From positions 54,023,775 to 54,087,774 of the forward strand of contig CM068313.1 of assembly GCA_034766995.1 (NCBI GenBank): DNA of 64,000 nt, given 5' to 3'. The notes under the pieces are model-generated. The model ran no database searches. It was not told where the DNA came from and saw only the letters and a program-made list of their open reading frames with translations. Shown here one piece after another: positions 11,822 through 23,115 of this stretch. Positions within the stretch are counted from its first letter, which is position 1, and each line of letters starts with the position of its first letter. The translations under genes and the position numbers were made by a program. The stretch is from Acanthacorydalis orientalis. Lineage: Eukaryota; Arthropoda; Insecta; Megaloptera; Corydalidae.

Positions 11822-12384
11822 TTATGTTGGTAGAAAAATAATTGCGGTTTATGCACCCATTTGTCAAACTTTTTGATTTTCCTAGCTATTTTAAGTGGTT
11901 CAGAACTGTTGGACGACTAATGCCTAAATTTTCTACAAGCTCTTGAATTGTTGTGCGTGGTTTTGATTCAACTAACGCCTTTAGTTGGTCGTTGTGAACT
12001 GAAGAAGGACGCTCACGTCTTTTAAAGCTCTCGTCCCCAGCACGAAATTTTCAGAACCACCACTGTACCGTAAACTTAACAATACTCCTGAGAAATATCT
12101 ACACCAAAAGCATCGTTTAGTTTATGAGCAGTTTCTGCTAATTTACCACCAGTTTTGAATTCGTACAAAAAATGATCTTATTTACTTCTTTTCCATCTTT
12201 AATTCAATAGCCATATTTGAAACAAAATTAATAACAAGATCAAAGTCGATATTACCAAAATACAGACCAAAAAATTCACTCCAAAATGATATTAACATGA
12301 ACACGATGAAATGACACTTTTATTGAAGAAATTAAGGTTAGAATTCAGAATACAAGAACAGCAATTATTTTCCTACCAACCTGA
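11822..12384 (-). mobile_element. Mariner MITE family A, complete copy A3 (563 bp)
   Basis: Left end TTATGTTGGTAGAAAAATAA, right end reversed TCAGGTTGGTAGGAAAATAA, with TA directly after the right end. The minus strand carries the decayed N-terminal transposase half, including the R-P-S-S-V-H-N-D-Q-L-K-A region near 11990. Same internal deletion as A1. Confidence 0.85.
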
Positions 12385-12389
12385 TAGTT

Positions 12390-13460
12390 ATTCTATTAAT
12401 CAGCACCATTTAAATTAAATTTTTCATTACTAAAAGTAACGTGACATATCTTACTGTTTTCAATATTTTTTTCTAGTAAGTGTAAAGGTACTATTTTATT
12501 GTTTTTTTAGTGTGATTTAAATTTGAATGTTAAGTATTTGTAGTTTGGAGATGTAGTTAACGATTTTCTCTCCAAAATTCAAATATAATCTAGGTTGCAC
12601 CTTTACTGTACCTTCTCCGAAGATATTCTGTTATTTAACATTTGTTGACTGTATGTTTGTAATTCATTGCAAAAGAAATCAAAATTCTACAATGTACAAA
12701 AAATATTTGGTTTCGTTTGCAGTCACTCTTGTAATGTATTATGGCTTCTTCAGCGGAAAGAATCTTTTATACTTAGAACTCTATTTTTAATGACCCAAAA
12801 AGTTGGAAAGCACTTGTTGCTAAATCGAGATTATATGAGTAGTCCAAGGTCACAAAATATAAATGTTGAATACACTAATTTATTTTACTAACCGTGTGAG
12901 GAATACGGTGAATGAGAGGCTTCGCAAATGGAAGTCAAAACTGAATCACCTTTTTAAGTGTATTTTTTAATATTTTCACTAAAATGTTTATATTTCCAAA
13001 TATAAAAATTAGATCTGTTTTTTTTTTTATTGACTTTCGTCTATTAAAATATAATCACTTGCTAGTTTTCTGTTATACTTTTATATTAATAATGATTTTT
13101 AATAAAATTTTATTTTTAATTGTTTCTTTTTAGGCTAGGTACTTTTCAAGTAATTTAAATAGGCATAAAAATTAGAGTATTTTTCACAAATAAGATTCTT
13201 GGACTCATTTAACTTTTTACTTAGATTGACCAACTTCAAATAGAAATATGCTATTTAATTTACATTTATTATCTTGTCTTTCTGGTATGGAATTTAATTT
13301 TATACGCCTCTATACTATTTAAATAAAAGGTCTTAATGGTAAAGTAAAATATTTTTTTTGTTATTAACTTGTAATCATTTACTTTTATAATATTTGATCT
13401 CATAGGAACTTTAACAATAATATCTGATTACAAATATGATTTATTTATACTTGTAATTTC
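12390..13460. other. Unassigned AT-rich stretch
   Basis: The open frame at 12667-12891 has no recognisable motif and is not supported as a gene. Nothing else identified. Confidence 0.4.
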
Positions 13461-13474
13461 GTTGGTACGTTGTC

Positions 13475-13562
13475 CTGGGAGTCCTCTTCCTTAAGGATCA
13501 TCTGAATATCTGGTTTCTGCGGAAAGCAGACATTCATCTGATCCTAAATGAAGAGAACCCCC
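13475..13562 (+). ncRNA. Candidate pre-miRNA-like hairpin (or tiny foldback element)
   Basis: An 88-nt segment folds into one long stem. The arm starting at 13478 (GGGAGTCCTCTTCCTTAAGG...) matches the reversed 3' arm (GGGGGTTCTCTTCATTTAGG...) at about 33 of 42 positions, leaving a terminal loop of a few bases near TGCG (13518-13521). The stem contains the uninterrupted block AGGATCA paired with TGATCCT and small symmetrical mismatches, as in animal miRNA precursors. Local GC content is clearly higher than the AT-rich flanks. I do not recognise a known miRNA seed. A very short MITE is the main alternative. Strand is arbitrary because both strands fold. Confidence 0.45.
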
Positions 13563-13961
13563 ACGATAATTAATAATATTATTGTAATAGTAATTTATTA
13601 AAAAAAATATTTACGTTAATATTTAAATATTTATACAAAATAATAACAACTCATCTAAAACATCAATAGGCCATATTATTTTATTAGTATGTAGATTTTA
13701 AATGAAATACTTTTCATTATATTCAATCCATGCCAACATCTTTTTCAAAGTAAATACTGTTTTATATCAGTTTGTGTTTAATAAATATTTATGAATGTAT
13801 GGGACGGTTGCAAAAATATGAAGAAGTTAATGAAAATTCTTAAGATTATTTTTAATGTAGAAACTGTATGTCAAATTTATAATATAATTCATGTATCTTT
13901 TAAAACAAATTCCAATTAGAATTTTCAGATTTTTGTACATTGTCAGTTAATAAAAAAAATA

Positions 13962-15220
13962 TTGGGTTGGAACAAAAGTTCGTAGCGTTTTTAAGGTGAA
14001 ATTCAAAGGCAGTGTGTACATATTTGTACATATGTTTATTCTAAAACATATGTGAAATTTTGATCCATCACTTTTTGTCATCTTTCACTTAGTTTCGTAA
14101 TTCCGTCCTCTCAGAACTCATCATCTTCTTGGACGATGAATTGATCCACGTGGTTTCTACAGGCTTCCAAAAAAGTAAAGTTTTTTTCATTAATCGATTT
14201 TTGTAGGGACCAGAACAAATGGTAATTTAAAGTTGTAAGATCAGATGAATATGGCGGGTGAAGAATAACGTCCCAGCTAAACTGCACCAATTTCTACCGG
14301 ATCTGCAAAGAGACGTGAAGTCTATCTTGGTGAAAAACAATGCCCTTCCTATTGTCCACTTCTGGACTTTTTTAATCGATTCCCGCCTTTAATTGGACCA
14401 ATTAAGCATAATACTTGTCCGAATTTATTATCTGATTATTTGGGAGGAGCTCATAATACACAACAGCTTTCCAATCCCACCAGATAAACATCACCTGCTT
14501 CGAATGAAGACACACTAACAGAGGCTCATTTCGTTTTCCTCAAAATGTTTTTCGAGCCACTTAGTTGAACATGATCCATTTTTTATTACTCATGATTAAT
14601 CGTTTCAGAAACTGGTCGTTTTGCTTTCTTTTAAGAAGCGAATCACAGATGGAAATACATTCTATTAAATTTAAGTTAAATTAAGAAGCACCCAAATATC
14701 GTAGCAATTCACATATCCAAGTGTCTTCAAATGCTTCACAACAGTTGTATGGAACATTTACAGTATCTTTGCGATGTCCCTTCTCGTGGGATGTTGATTA
14801 ATTTCAATATGTATGGCAATTTTGTCATTATCAACATCTGTAGGCTTACCGGAATACTCTCCATAATCTAGGTCTCGATTTAGGAATTTTCAATTTCTAA
14901 ACCGAGCGAACCACTTTTGAACAATATTTCCAGCTAAGGCACCTTCTCCATAAATGCCGGATATATTTTTTGCTGTCTCTGAAGTGCTTTTTCCTCACCG
15001 GAAATAAAACAGCATCAAATGACAAAAAATCACCTTGCATTCCTTCATTTTCAATTTTAAATTTAAAAGACTTAAAATTCACAAAATTGAATAGAACAAA
15101 CGTTGAAATATCACCTGTCAAAATAACTTATATGAAGCCGTGTGACATAATCGAACTGCATGCGAAACTGCAATTAATGACATCCATCGGGAAACGCTAC
15201 GAATTTTTGTTCCAATACAA
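13962..15220 (-). mobile_element. Full-length mariner, dead (1.26 kb, cecropia/mellifera-like ends)
   Basis: TIRs: TTGGGTTGGAACAAAAGTTC on the left; the right end reversed reads TTGTATTGGAACAAAAATTC, both continuing into GTAGCGTTT. TA flanks both sides and 1259 bp is the standard mariner size. The transposase on the minus strand is shattered by stops and frameshifts but recognisable in order: a helix-turn-helix part near 14760-15000 (…WKYCSKVVRSV, then HPTRRDIA), the D-V-x-L-V-G-L-E-S-C-C-V-L segment near 14440-14500, and a Q-D-N-A-R-P-H equivalent near 14320 that is badly eroded. Confidence 0.85.
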
Positions 15221-15224
15221 TATA

Positions 15225-16159
15225 TGGAAAAATAATTATTATTTCAATTTTTATGTATTATTTGTTTAGAATTATTTTAAATTTTATTAAACTTACCTGT
15301 ACCATTTTAGATAAATCAAATAGTTCATTAAAATTTTACTTTTTTAACAATTTGTTAGTTGATACGCTTTGAAACATCAAAAATAAAAGAATGAAAAAAT
15401 AATTAAAAGTACTATATTTGACCATGTATATATATATAATGATACGTAAACAACTCTTTTTCCTTTTTACTCTTCCTTTGTATTATATTTTTTGATAGTG
15501 TGCAAGAATTTTATCTTAAGAACCTTGAATGCACTTGTTATAATTTTGTCAGATTTAATATTACGAATAAGATGTTAAATATTAAGAATATTAAGACAAA
15601 ACATCCAAAATATTTGTGTTTTTATTCATATTTGAACATAATTCATTAGTTTTAATTAATAAATAATATCATTTAAATGAAAATAGTGATTGATCAAGTT
15701 GAAATCAGAACATCTTTACGTTTGATTGACTGGTTATTTTTGATTCAAGGATACGTCGACAACTAAAGTTATTATCGCACAACCATAAATACAAAACAAA
15801 AATACATGCTCTTTGCACACTTGTATTCCGATCACCTTTTAATTAGAATGCAACATTTCTGAGTACCAACTCATAAATATTTAAGTCATTTTAAACACAA
15901 ATTCTTTTAGTTTTACGTTTGAATATACTACAATATCATTATAATAGAAGTAAATAATGTTAATAAATTTATTTGAAATTATATTTAGAACAAAAAATAA
16001 TTTAAGAATTTCCGGTCTCCGAGTATTATTTATGTCAATTACAAATTCTTTACTATTTAAAACGTGAAAATATATTTGAATTTTGGATACTTTTTGCGAT
16101 ATTGTATCTCTAATATTTTTTAACATTTAATTTTTTATTTAAATAGTTGTATGGGTGTC

Positions 16160-16190
<31 letters not shown>

Positions 16191-16770
16191 GTATATATAT
16201 ATTATATATATATATATATATTAAATATATATATATATATATAATATAATATATATATATATCAAATATAATAATAAATATAATATATATATATATATAT
16301 ATATATCAAATATAAATTATGAATTTATCCAGAAATGAATCTTCAAGAATTAAAAATGATAGATTTATTTGTGATCTAATTAATAATTATAAAAACATTA
16401 CATTTTATTAAACAAAATCAACAAATATAGAGAACAAAATAGTTTGAAAATTTAAAACAAAAAATAGTAGCATAAAATATTATCAGTTAGAAAGAAGAAG
16501 AAGAATAAAAACAAATGAACTTGAAAATAACAGAAGTTACAGACAAGGTAACTGCAATCAAGAATTTTAAATGTATCTTATATGCTACAGATTGCAAGAT
16601 GAAAAGAAATAGGATTATAGATGAAGAGTCGCAAGTTTAATAAAGCAATGTCAGTCTTAAAATGGTGGAAATCAGCTAGTTCACTACTCTAAACATCTAT
16701 ATACTGCAGTGGCGTAGAGGTTTCTATTTAGTTTATGCTATACAAGTCCTTCAGAATACTATGGCATGAA
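15225..16770. other. AT-rich stretch with a TA-repeat cluster
   Basis: No gene recognised. 16160-16312 is a cluster of short (TA)n blocks separated by near-identical AATATAAT/ATCAAATATA spacers. Confidence 0.45.
16160..16312. repeat. Clustered (TA)n blocks
   Basis: Several TA tracts separated by short ATTATG, TTAAATA and ATCAAATA interruptions, looking like a diverging higher-order repeat. Confidence 0.8.
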
Positions 16771-16941
16771 TGTTTAACACTAGATCTATCAAGAAGGTCA
16801 AAATGACCTGTTTTACTATTTATTATAATCCTTTATCATTTTTAGTCAATCTTATTTTCTAAAATTTTTTCTGACTTTTATTAAAATATCTAAATGATTA
16901 ATTCTGTAAAGTAGTTTTATTTTTTTTCTATTTTTTTCTGT

Positions 16942-16943
<2 letters not shown>

Positions 16944-17030
<87 letters not shown>
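16944..17030. repeat. (TA)n microsatellite inside piggyBac P2
   Basis: About 87 bp of TA with one C interruption, between the left TIR and the remaining coding part. Confidence 0.95.
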
Positions 17031-17035
<5 letters not shown>

Positions 17036-17289
17036 ATACCTTCATATACGGAGATGAGTAATTTTGATCCCTCAAAGAACATAGATAAACTTTGATTTCA
17101 GAAGTTTCTCATAATATTTCCGCATAGTTTAAATAAATTTTTAGCAAACTAAATATATTTGCAGTACATATACGAGTATGTTGTAAAACATTTCCAAAAA
17201 TACAAGTGTTCCGTTTTCTCAATTATTTCATTTTTCTTTTACTTTTTTGCTCTCTCACTTGTTGAAAAGTTTTGTCGGGAAAAGATGAA

Positions 17290-18065
17290 GTGAGACCGTC
17301 AGTGTCTTCAGATGAATTTGCCGTCCTGAAATTTATGGAGCCAGATACTAGATGCGGGAGAACAGTAACAAAAGATAATTTCTTCACAAGTTTGTCACTG
17401 TCAACAAAACTAATAACTAAAAGAACTATTTTATTTGGCACAATTAGATAAAATAAGAGAGAATTACGTAAACCTGCAAGAATAAAGAAGGACAGTGTGT
17501 CTCACTTCTAAACAATTATTTACAAATCAGAAAATTGTACTCTTACTACACATAAAAGTAAACGAAATAAAAAAGTAGTGTTATTGAGTTTAAAACATAA
17601 ATCGGTCAAAATTGAAAAAGATGATAAACGTTGGGCCGAAACTGTGGTTTTTTATAACACCACATTTAGCATAGATATGAGATGCTAACTGGCTAGAAAA
17701 TATACTGTGAAAGCTGGATCACGAAGATGACCTTTACAAGTATTTTATAATATCTTAGATCTTTCCGGAATAAATGTTTGGATATTATTTAACGAAACAA
17801 CAGGGGAAAATATGTCAAGAAAAGACTTCTTATTTCAGTTAGCTGAAGAACTTGCAAGTGATTATAAAGATCTAATTAGACGGTCCTCAACAGAATCAGA
17901 ACAAATAATTTCGTACATACCATCAAAAAACCAGACACATATTTCGATGAAACGTAAACGATGTCAAATAGCATATTACACAAATAATAAAACAAATAAT
18001 ATTTGTGGTACATACAATAAACATGTATGTAGAAAATGCATTGCAAAAATAATTTTAATCTGTAA
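17290..18065 (+). pseudogene. piggyBac transposase C-terminal half
   Basis: Assembled by eye across frames on the plus strand. 17350-17450 reads GRTVTKDNFFTSLSLSTKL then FGTIR-NKREL, matching the family G-R-x-x-T-x-D-N-F-F-T-S-L ... V-G-T-I-R-x-N-K-R. 17690-17860 gives YTVKAGSRR then PLQVFYNILDLSGINVWILF, the core of the piggyBac fold, and SRKDFLFQLAEELASDY. 17950-18065 encodes the C-terminal Cys-rich segment (R-C ... N-I-C-G-T-Y ... V-C-R-K-C). The frames carry stops and the catalytic N-terminal half is missing. Confidence 0.85.
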
Positions 18066-18539
18066 AAAAATATCTTTGAATTGTGTGTTTAATTATTTTA
18101 AAAATTATTATTATTGTTTATTTTCAATTTTTCTTATATAAAACAGAAAAATATATAAAAATGCATAAAATGCCATGTCTTTTTCTAAATGACTTGTTCT
18201 TTTCAAAAAGGTATCATTTTGACCCATCCCGTAGAAATAGGTATACATCAGTCGTCGGTAGTTCTAATGTTAACGTACTCTTTATTTCTATAATAATAAT
18301 AATAATATTTTTTTGGATAAAGTCATCTAGGATAAAATGAAACAAAATTATATTCACAAATACTGTAATTTATAATTTAATTCGTGAAATAGCGCTCTAT
18401 TTTTAGATATTGCACGACCTTCGGCATCTAATCACTAGGAGAATTTTATTCGGTCTTAATGGATCGACTTACGTAGTGCATGCTTATTATTCCATGCCAT
18501 TAATACAACAAAAGCAGTGATATGTCGTTCGTTATTGTG

Positions 18540-19100
18540 TTAAGTGAGATTTAAGTGCTTCAGAAATGAGTGAAGTTTATTGTATTTGATGTCTGAAGAA
18601 AACTGTTGTCTTCAAGTGGCATGACCATGATAGTCTCTCACGAATAAAACAAAATTAGGTCAGTTCACCTACTCCACGACACTTGAGCAAAGTTTACAAA
18701 CACAGACAATTTTGGATAAAAATGTACGAAAATCTAGGTGAAAGAATGAACATTTCCTATGAAAGTACACACATATAATTCTCACAGAATGTCGCGAAAT
18801 GCCATGAGTCTCTGCTTGTTGAATTCCAGACAATTTATCATCACAACAGAATCATTAATGTATTGACTTGTCGACGACGAATCTGGAACAATTTAATAGA
18901 GAAGATCATCCTTGTCGCTTTGTTGTTGCCACAGCTTAAAGAAACTCTGACGGAGAAACGTTTCCGGTCTAATAAAGAGCTCCGCAATGTCACAACGGCT
19001 GCTCTTTACAATATAACAAATAATGAGTTTCAGGAAGCTTACGATGTGCGGGAAAGACGTTGGAAAAAATGCCTATACTTCAAAGAAGGATATTTTGAGA
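18540..19100 (+). pseudogene. Mariner-like transposase remnant
   Basis: The C-terminus is best preserved: within 18863-19100, KRFRSNKELRNVTTAALYNI then EFQEAYDVRERRWKKCLYFK and GYFEKEN. This follows the mariner ending R-F-x-S-x-E-E-x-x-x-A ... E-F-x-x-x-x-x-x-W-x-K-R-W-x-K-C-I-x-x-x-G-x-Y-F-E. The upstream part near 18600 (TVVFKWHDHDSLS) may be the N-terminal linker. Catalytic motifs are not readable and no TIR was found. Confidence 0.55.
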
Positions 19101-19266
19101 AGGAAAACTGTCACATGATTCATCTCATAAAGATTAGGTTTTTATTTTCTTATCTCGGGAATTAAATGATTAGCCATCATAATTATAAAAAGTTTGATAA
19201 ATCAAAAGATTTCATTAAAAAAAACATCAACAGACTTCATTTTATCATTAAACTATATCAGTTAAC

Positions 19267-19276
19267 AATATATATC

Positions 19277-19365
<89 letters not shown>
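19267..19365. repeat. (TA)n followed by (GATA)n
   Basis: TA tract grading into about 14 GATA units; first copy of the array at the head of the duplicated 520-bp unit. Confidence 0.95.
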
Positions 19366-19367
<2 letters not shown>

Positions 19368-19701
19368 AAATATACATAACTTTATTCATAAACAAAAAAA
19401 TAATTTGGTTAAAAAATGTCTGTCTGAATTAAGAGATTCATAGATTTTTATTACCATAATAAAGATATCTAATATATTAAATATGTTTACAACCAATTTT
19501 ACTTGTAATAAAAAATGATAGTGATTGTGATTTTTTCTTTTAAAAACTATTTTGCTTGAAAAATGTTTCATTATAAAAATAATATACTTAAAAGAATAAT
19601 TTCTTTTAATTTAGTGCTATCAATTCCCTTTCTAAAAAGTGTTTCGCATTTTTTTAAAATATTTATTACAAAATATGATAGTAAAACCAGCTTTATAAGT
19701 G

Positions 19702-19750
<49 letters not shown>

Positions 19751-19790
19751 TATATAATATATATATATAATATATATATATATAATATAT

Positions 19791-19867
<77 letters not shown>

Positions 19868-20240
19868 ATAGTGGATAGATAGATAGATAAAGACATACAT
19901 AACTTTATTCAGAAATAAAAAATTAATTCGGTTAAAAAATGTCTGTCTGAATTTAGAGATTCTTAGATTTTTATTACCATAATAAAGATATCTAATATTT
20001 AAATATGTTTACAACAAATTTTACTTGTAATAAAAAATTAAATTGATTGAGATTTTTTCTTTTAAAATCTATTTTGGTGGAAAAATGTTTCATTATAAAA
20101 ATATTATACTTGAAAAAACATTTTTTTTAATTTAATGCTATCAATTTCGTTTCAAAAATGTGTTTCGCATTTTTTTAAAATATTTATTACAAAATATGAT
20201 AGGAAAACCAGTGTTATAAGTGTGTGTATATATATATAAG
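19366..20240. repeat. Direct duplication of a ~330-bp segment with TA/GATA arrays
   Basis: 19373-19705 and 19893-20235 are clearly homologous (for example AACTTTATTCA, AAAATGTCTGTCTGAATT, GTGTTTCGCATTTTTTTAAA in both), offset by 520 bp. Each copy is preceded by a (TA)n-(GATA)n array. No coding content seen in the unit. Confidence 0.85.
19702..19890. repeat. (TA)n with periodic AATA breaks, then (GATA)n
   Basis: Second microsatellite array of the duplicated unit; GATA units at about 19830-19890. Confidence 0.95.
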
Positions 20241-20943
20241 ATTCATATGTAAGATATATTTTAAAATAGATAAAAACAAGTCCAATTTTAAACCAAACCA
20301 ACATTAACCAATTATTTTGTCATGAATTTAAACGATTTTTTTAAAAAAAGTTATGTTATTATTTTATAAATAACATAGAATAATCTTACAAATCAATGTA
20401 TTTCTGATTGAATACAAGATTGTAAGTATTTGTTGATCCTTAAATATCAGGGGGTTTCACCCCTTATTCGCTACGCTCGCAAATTCCCGGTGTTATATTT
20501 CCACGGTCACTTCACTAACTCTCGTTAAATGTTAACAATTTATACATGAAAAATAAAAAACCAAATAAAGACATTGCGGAATGATATTTATTTTTTGATT
20601 TTAAATGAAACCGTGAAAATAGTGAAACTGAAAAAAGACTTATTGTAAACTTATTCTCGAATTTCTTTCTACACAATATTCGTAATTGATTTGTGTTTTT
20701 CTGTACACTGAAACTGAATACCCTACTTAGAGGTACCTTTTGAGAGACCAACATACAACTAGCCGTATCCGAATACTGTTTCATTGGAATCGACGATCAC
20801 GACGATTCGTGAAACATCGGAAATGATCGGGAATGTAAATAGTTAACGTGCTACATATAGAGTATAGCGGAGGGATGGGGCGTTGCTAGGAGGTAATCTA
20901 CATAAAGAAAAGTTTGTTTTATGGAAATTTTACGATGGAATAG

Positions 20944-20945
<2 letters not shown>

Positions 20946-20999
<54 letters not shown>
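20946..20999. repeat. (TA)n microsatellite
   Basis: Uninterrupted TA tract. Confidence 0.95.
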
Positions 21000-21002
<3 letters not shown>

Positions 21003-21199
21003 ATCTACCTACCTATCTAACTACCGATTTTAAATATAAAAAAATCGATAGTAATATTATATTTTCTATAGTAACAAAGTAAAACAACTTATATGATACA
21101 TAATAATAATCCATTGAATCATTTCTTGATGTTTTTGTAGAGTCATAAGTAGAATATGAAGCTTATTGTAAAAAATGTAATAAATTATTATCTTTTAAA

Positions 21200-21315
21200 T
21201 AACCAGGGGGATTTGCCCTCTACTCACTATGCTCACCGATCCTTGTGGAGCTCCACCCTTACTCACTTCTTCGCCTCTCAACTCGCTTCACTCGTATCGC
21301 ATATATTCACTCAAT

Positions 21316-21352
<37 letters not shown>
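21200..21352. repeat. Dispersed repeat copy ending in CATATATTC-CTCAATAT-(TA)n
   Basis: TAACCAGGGGG, then CTACTCACTATGCTCACCGA, ACTCGCTTCACTCG, CATATATTCACTCAATAT and (TA)n. The same order of motifs occurs at 60485-60656. It is GC-richer than its surroundings and does not encode a recognised protein. Confidence 0.6.
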
Positions 21353-21354
<2 letters not shown>

Positions 21355-21674
21355 GGAACATGGAGCATTATGATATGTAACGAGTCGACTTTTACATAGG
21401 GAGACAGAAAATTCCTCAACACGTTGCTCAGAAATCTTTCCACTGTAATCAGCGTTCTTATTTCAAATGTTGCGTAGCTGCAGTCAATTTATTTCAATGT
21501 TCCCTTACTAATATAAAAATGTACATGTGATTTTAAATAACAAAAAAGTAAATAGTAATAAAATTAGGGTCTCAGCCATTTTTAGGCGAAATTGTTGCAA
21601 AAAAAAAAAAACAAAAATGTTTTGAAAAAAGAAATTCTTATAATAACATATTTACAGTACAAAAAAAAACTTCA

Positions 21675-21765
21675 AAAAGAAGAATTGAATCCGAAACCTC
21701 CAGCGTTTCGACCCCCTTACCTAATCAACTATACTACGCGCTCATTTTTGTTGTTGCACGGAGAC
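21675..21765 (-). repeat. Possible tRNA-derived SINE head
   Basis: On the minus strand, GCGCGTAGTATAGTTGATTA is followed by GGTAAGGGGGTCGAAACG and CTGGAGGTTTCGGATTCAAT. This has the layout of a tRNA gene: an A-box-like TAGTATAGTTGATTAGG, then about 27 bases later a B-box-like GGTTTCGGATTC. An A-rich tract follows (21601-21614 and 21660-21669 in plus coordinates). The acceptor stem does not close, so it is not a functional tRNA. Confidence 0.45.
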
Positions 21766-22299
21766 TAATTAAACAGTACTCATTAATTGTCTTGAAAATG
21801 TGAGTCTCTTTTTCTTTCGATAGGCGCAAAAGTGCATCAAAGGGTTAAGGAAACATAAACTAGGGCTCACTATCTAATAACTCACAGCTTTTCGAGCGAT
21901 TCGAGTACCCCACGTTGGCGTCCTCTCGTTGTAAGTGAAAAATGAATAGAACGTATATTAATGTCTAGTCACAAAGTAATGTTTAGACGGTATAAGGATA
22001 TCAGATAATTTATTGGAAATACATGGAAGACAAATATAATGAATCGTTCGAATCGAATAATTTTGAACGAGATCTGTATTCGCTTATAGAATCATCGAGA
22101 TAAATAATAAAAATATAATAAAATGGAAGTGGGAGGGAAACCCGTGACTGAGTACATTTTCATTCGATTCGATATAATAAGTGTTTCATTCGAAAGAGTC
22201 GCAACTATGAATAAAACACATTAAGAAATATAAAATACTGATTGTGAATTGTTTTCAAAATAAATAGAGAAACATGAGTCATTAGAAAACATGAGTGGA

Positions 22300-22560
22300 G
22301 AACATCTGCATGACGCGAAAATATTTTCGATGAAATTTGGCCGACTATCAAGAGACGGCCGTTCGTTCGTTTTAATGAAACGACAAGATATTGTAATAAC
22401 ATTCAGATAAAATGTTGAGACGTGTCGTTCCGTCCGCCGCACAAAGCTATAGCTGACCGTTCGTTTCACATCTGTGACGTTCATCGAATTTTTCAACCTA
22501 TTAACACTCGCGTCACGTTGGAACGGATTCGTTTTTGAACACGCGATCTTTTCGTGTAAA
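22300..22560. other. CpG-enriched unassigned segment
   Basis: It stands out by many CG dinucleotides (for example GACGGCCGTTCGTTCG, CGTGTCGTTCCGTCCGCCGC). Minus-strand frames at 22205-22402 and 22221-22496 overlap it but show no domain. It could be a promoter, an unrecognised exon or an old GC-rich repeat. Confidence 0.3.
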
Positions 22561-22742
22561 ATCTGTAAGAAAATACAAGATCACTTAATATCTCATGCTG
22601 CTAAAAAAGGTTTTTTTTTTGACTTGGTTTCAGTACTCAGACTTGCTGTATAGTACTCAATAAAATTTCTGAATCGGAAATTTTTACTTATTTATTTTTT
22701 TTATGAAACGAAATTATTTTTACCACAAAATAATTCAATATA

Positions 22743-22821
22743 TTAGATGGTAGAAAAATAATTCCGGTTTTTGTTCTGAATTTGAAGGTTACAAACCGTA
22801 ATTATTTTTCTACCAACCTAA
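22743..22821. mobile_element. Minimal family-A foldback, 79 bp (copy A4)
   Basis: TA, then TTAGATGGTAGAAAAATAAT, a ~20-bp centre, and the inverted terminus ATTATTTTTCTACCAACCTA with A and TA following. Only the two TIRs and a few subterminal bases remain. The TA duplication on both sides indicates transposition in this size or a precise internal deletion. Confidence 0.85.
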
Positions 22822-23115
22822 TAATTATTCGATTAGCTAAAAATCAATGCCACATTTTTGCAGTTGGTGCTTTGTGTTTTTCAATACGATGTACTGTTTT
22901 TAATATAGATGACACACTATTCTTAATAGGAATAACGTTTAATGAGTTAACGTTTTGAAAATGAATAATGGATAAAGCGTGTTTCCGAGCAATTATGCTT
23001 TTTTATTTTCACCGAGGGAAACTCTAAATCAAATATCAAAAAAGATTTTCGATGTTTATAATGACGGTCCTATAAACGAACGAATCATTGAAATATGATT
23101 TAACAAGTTTCTTAA

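Larger units (their letters stand above)
16778..18269 (+). mobile_element. piggyBac-like element, internally deleted (P2, 1.49 kb)
   Basis: Flanked by TTAA at 16774-16777 and 18270-18273. The left end CACTAGATCTATCAAGAAGG runs into GTCAAAATGACC. The right end reversed starts CATTAGAACTACCGACGACT and also contains GGGTCAAAATGA, so both terminal and subterminal repeats match. The transposase C-terminal half is readable on the plus strand (17290-18065). The N-terminal half is missing and replaced by a large (TA)n tract. Confidence 0.88.
20240..21660. other. Unassigned region with TA tracts and a GC-richer repeat
   Basis: Contains (TA)n at 20946-20999 and a short repeat at about 21200-21350 shared with 60485-60656 (separate entry). 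The frame at 20515-20784 (minus) has no recognisable motif. A similar CGCTACGCTCGC motif is at 20470-20481. Confidence 0.4.

Noticed and set aside
19310..19365. GATA array as CRISPR
   Set aside because: Simple tetranucleotide repeat without spacers in a eukaryotic context.
19571..19900. Tyr/Ile-rich open frames over (TA)n tracts (also near 1028, 1938, 16852, 33684, 36047, 62789 and 62810)
   Set aside because: TA dinucleotides translate as alternating Tyr and Ile in any phase without stops; these are composition artefacts.
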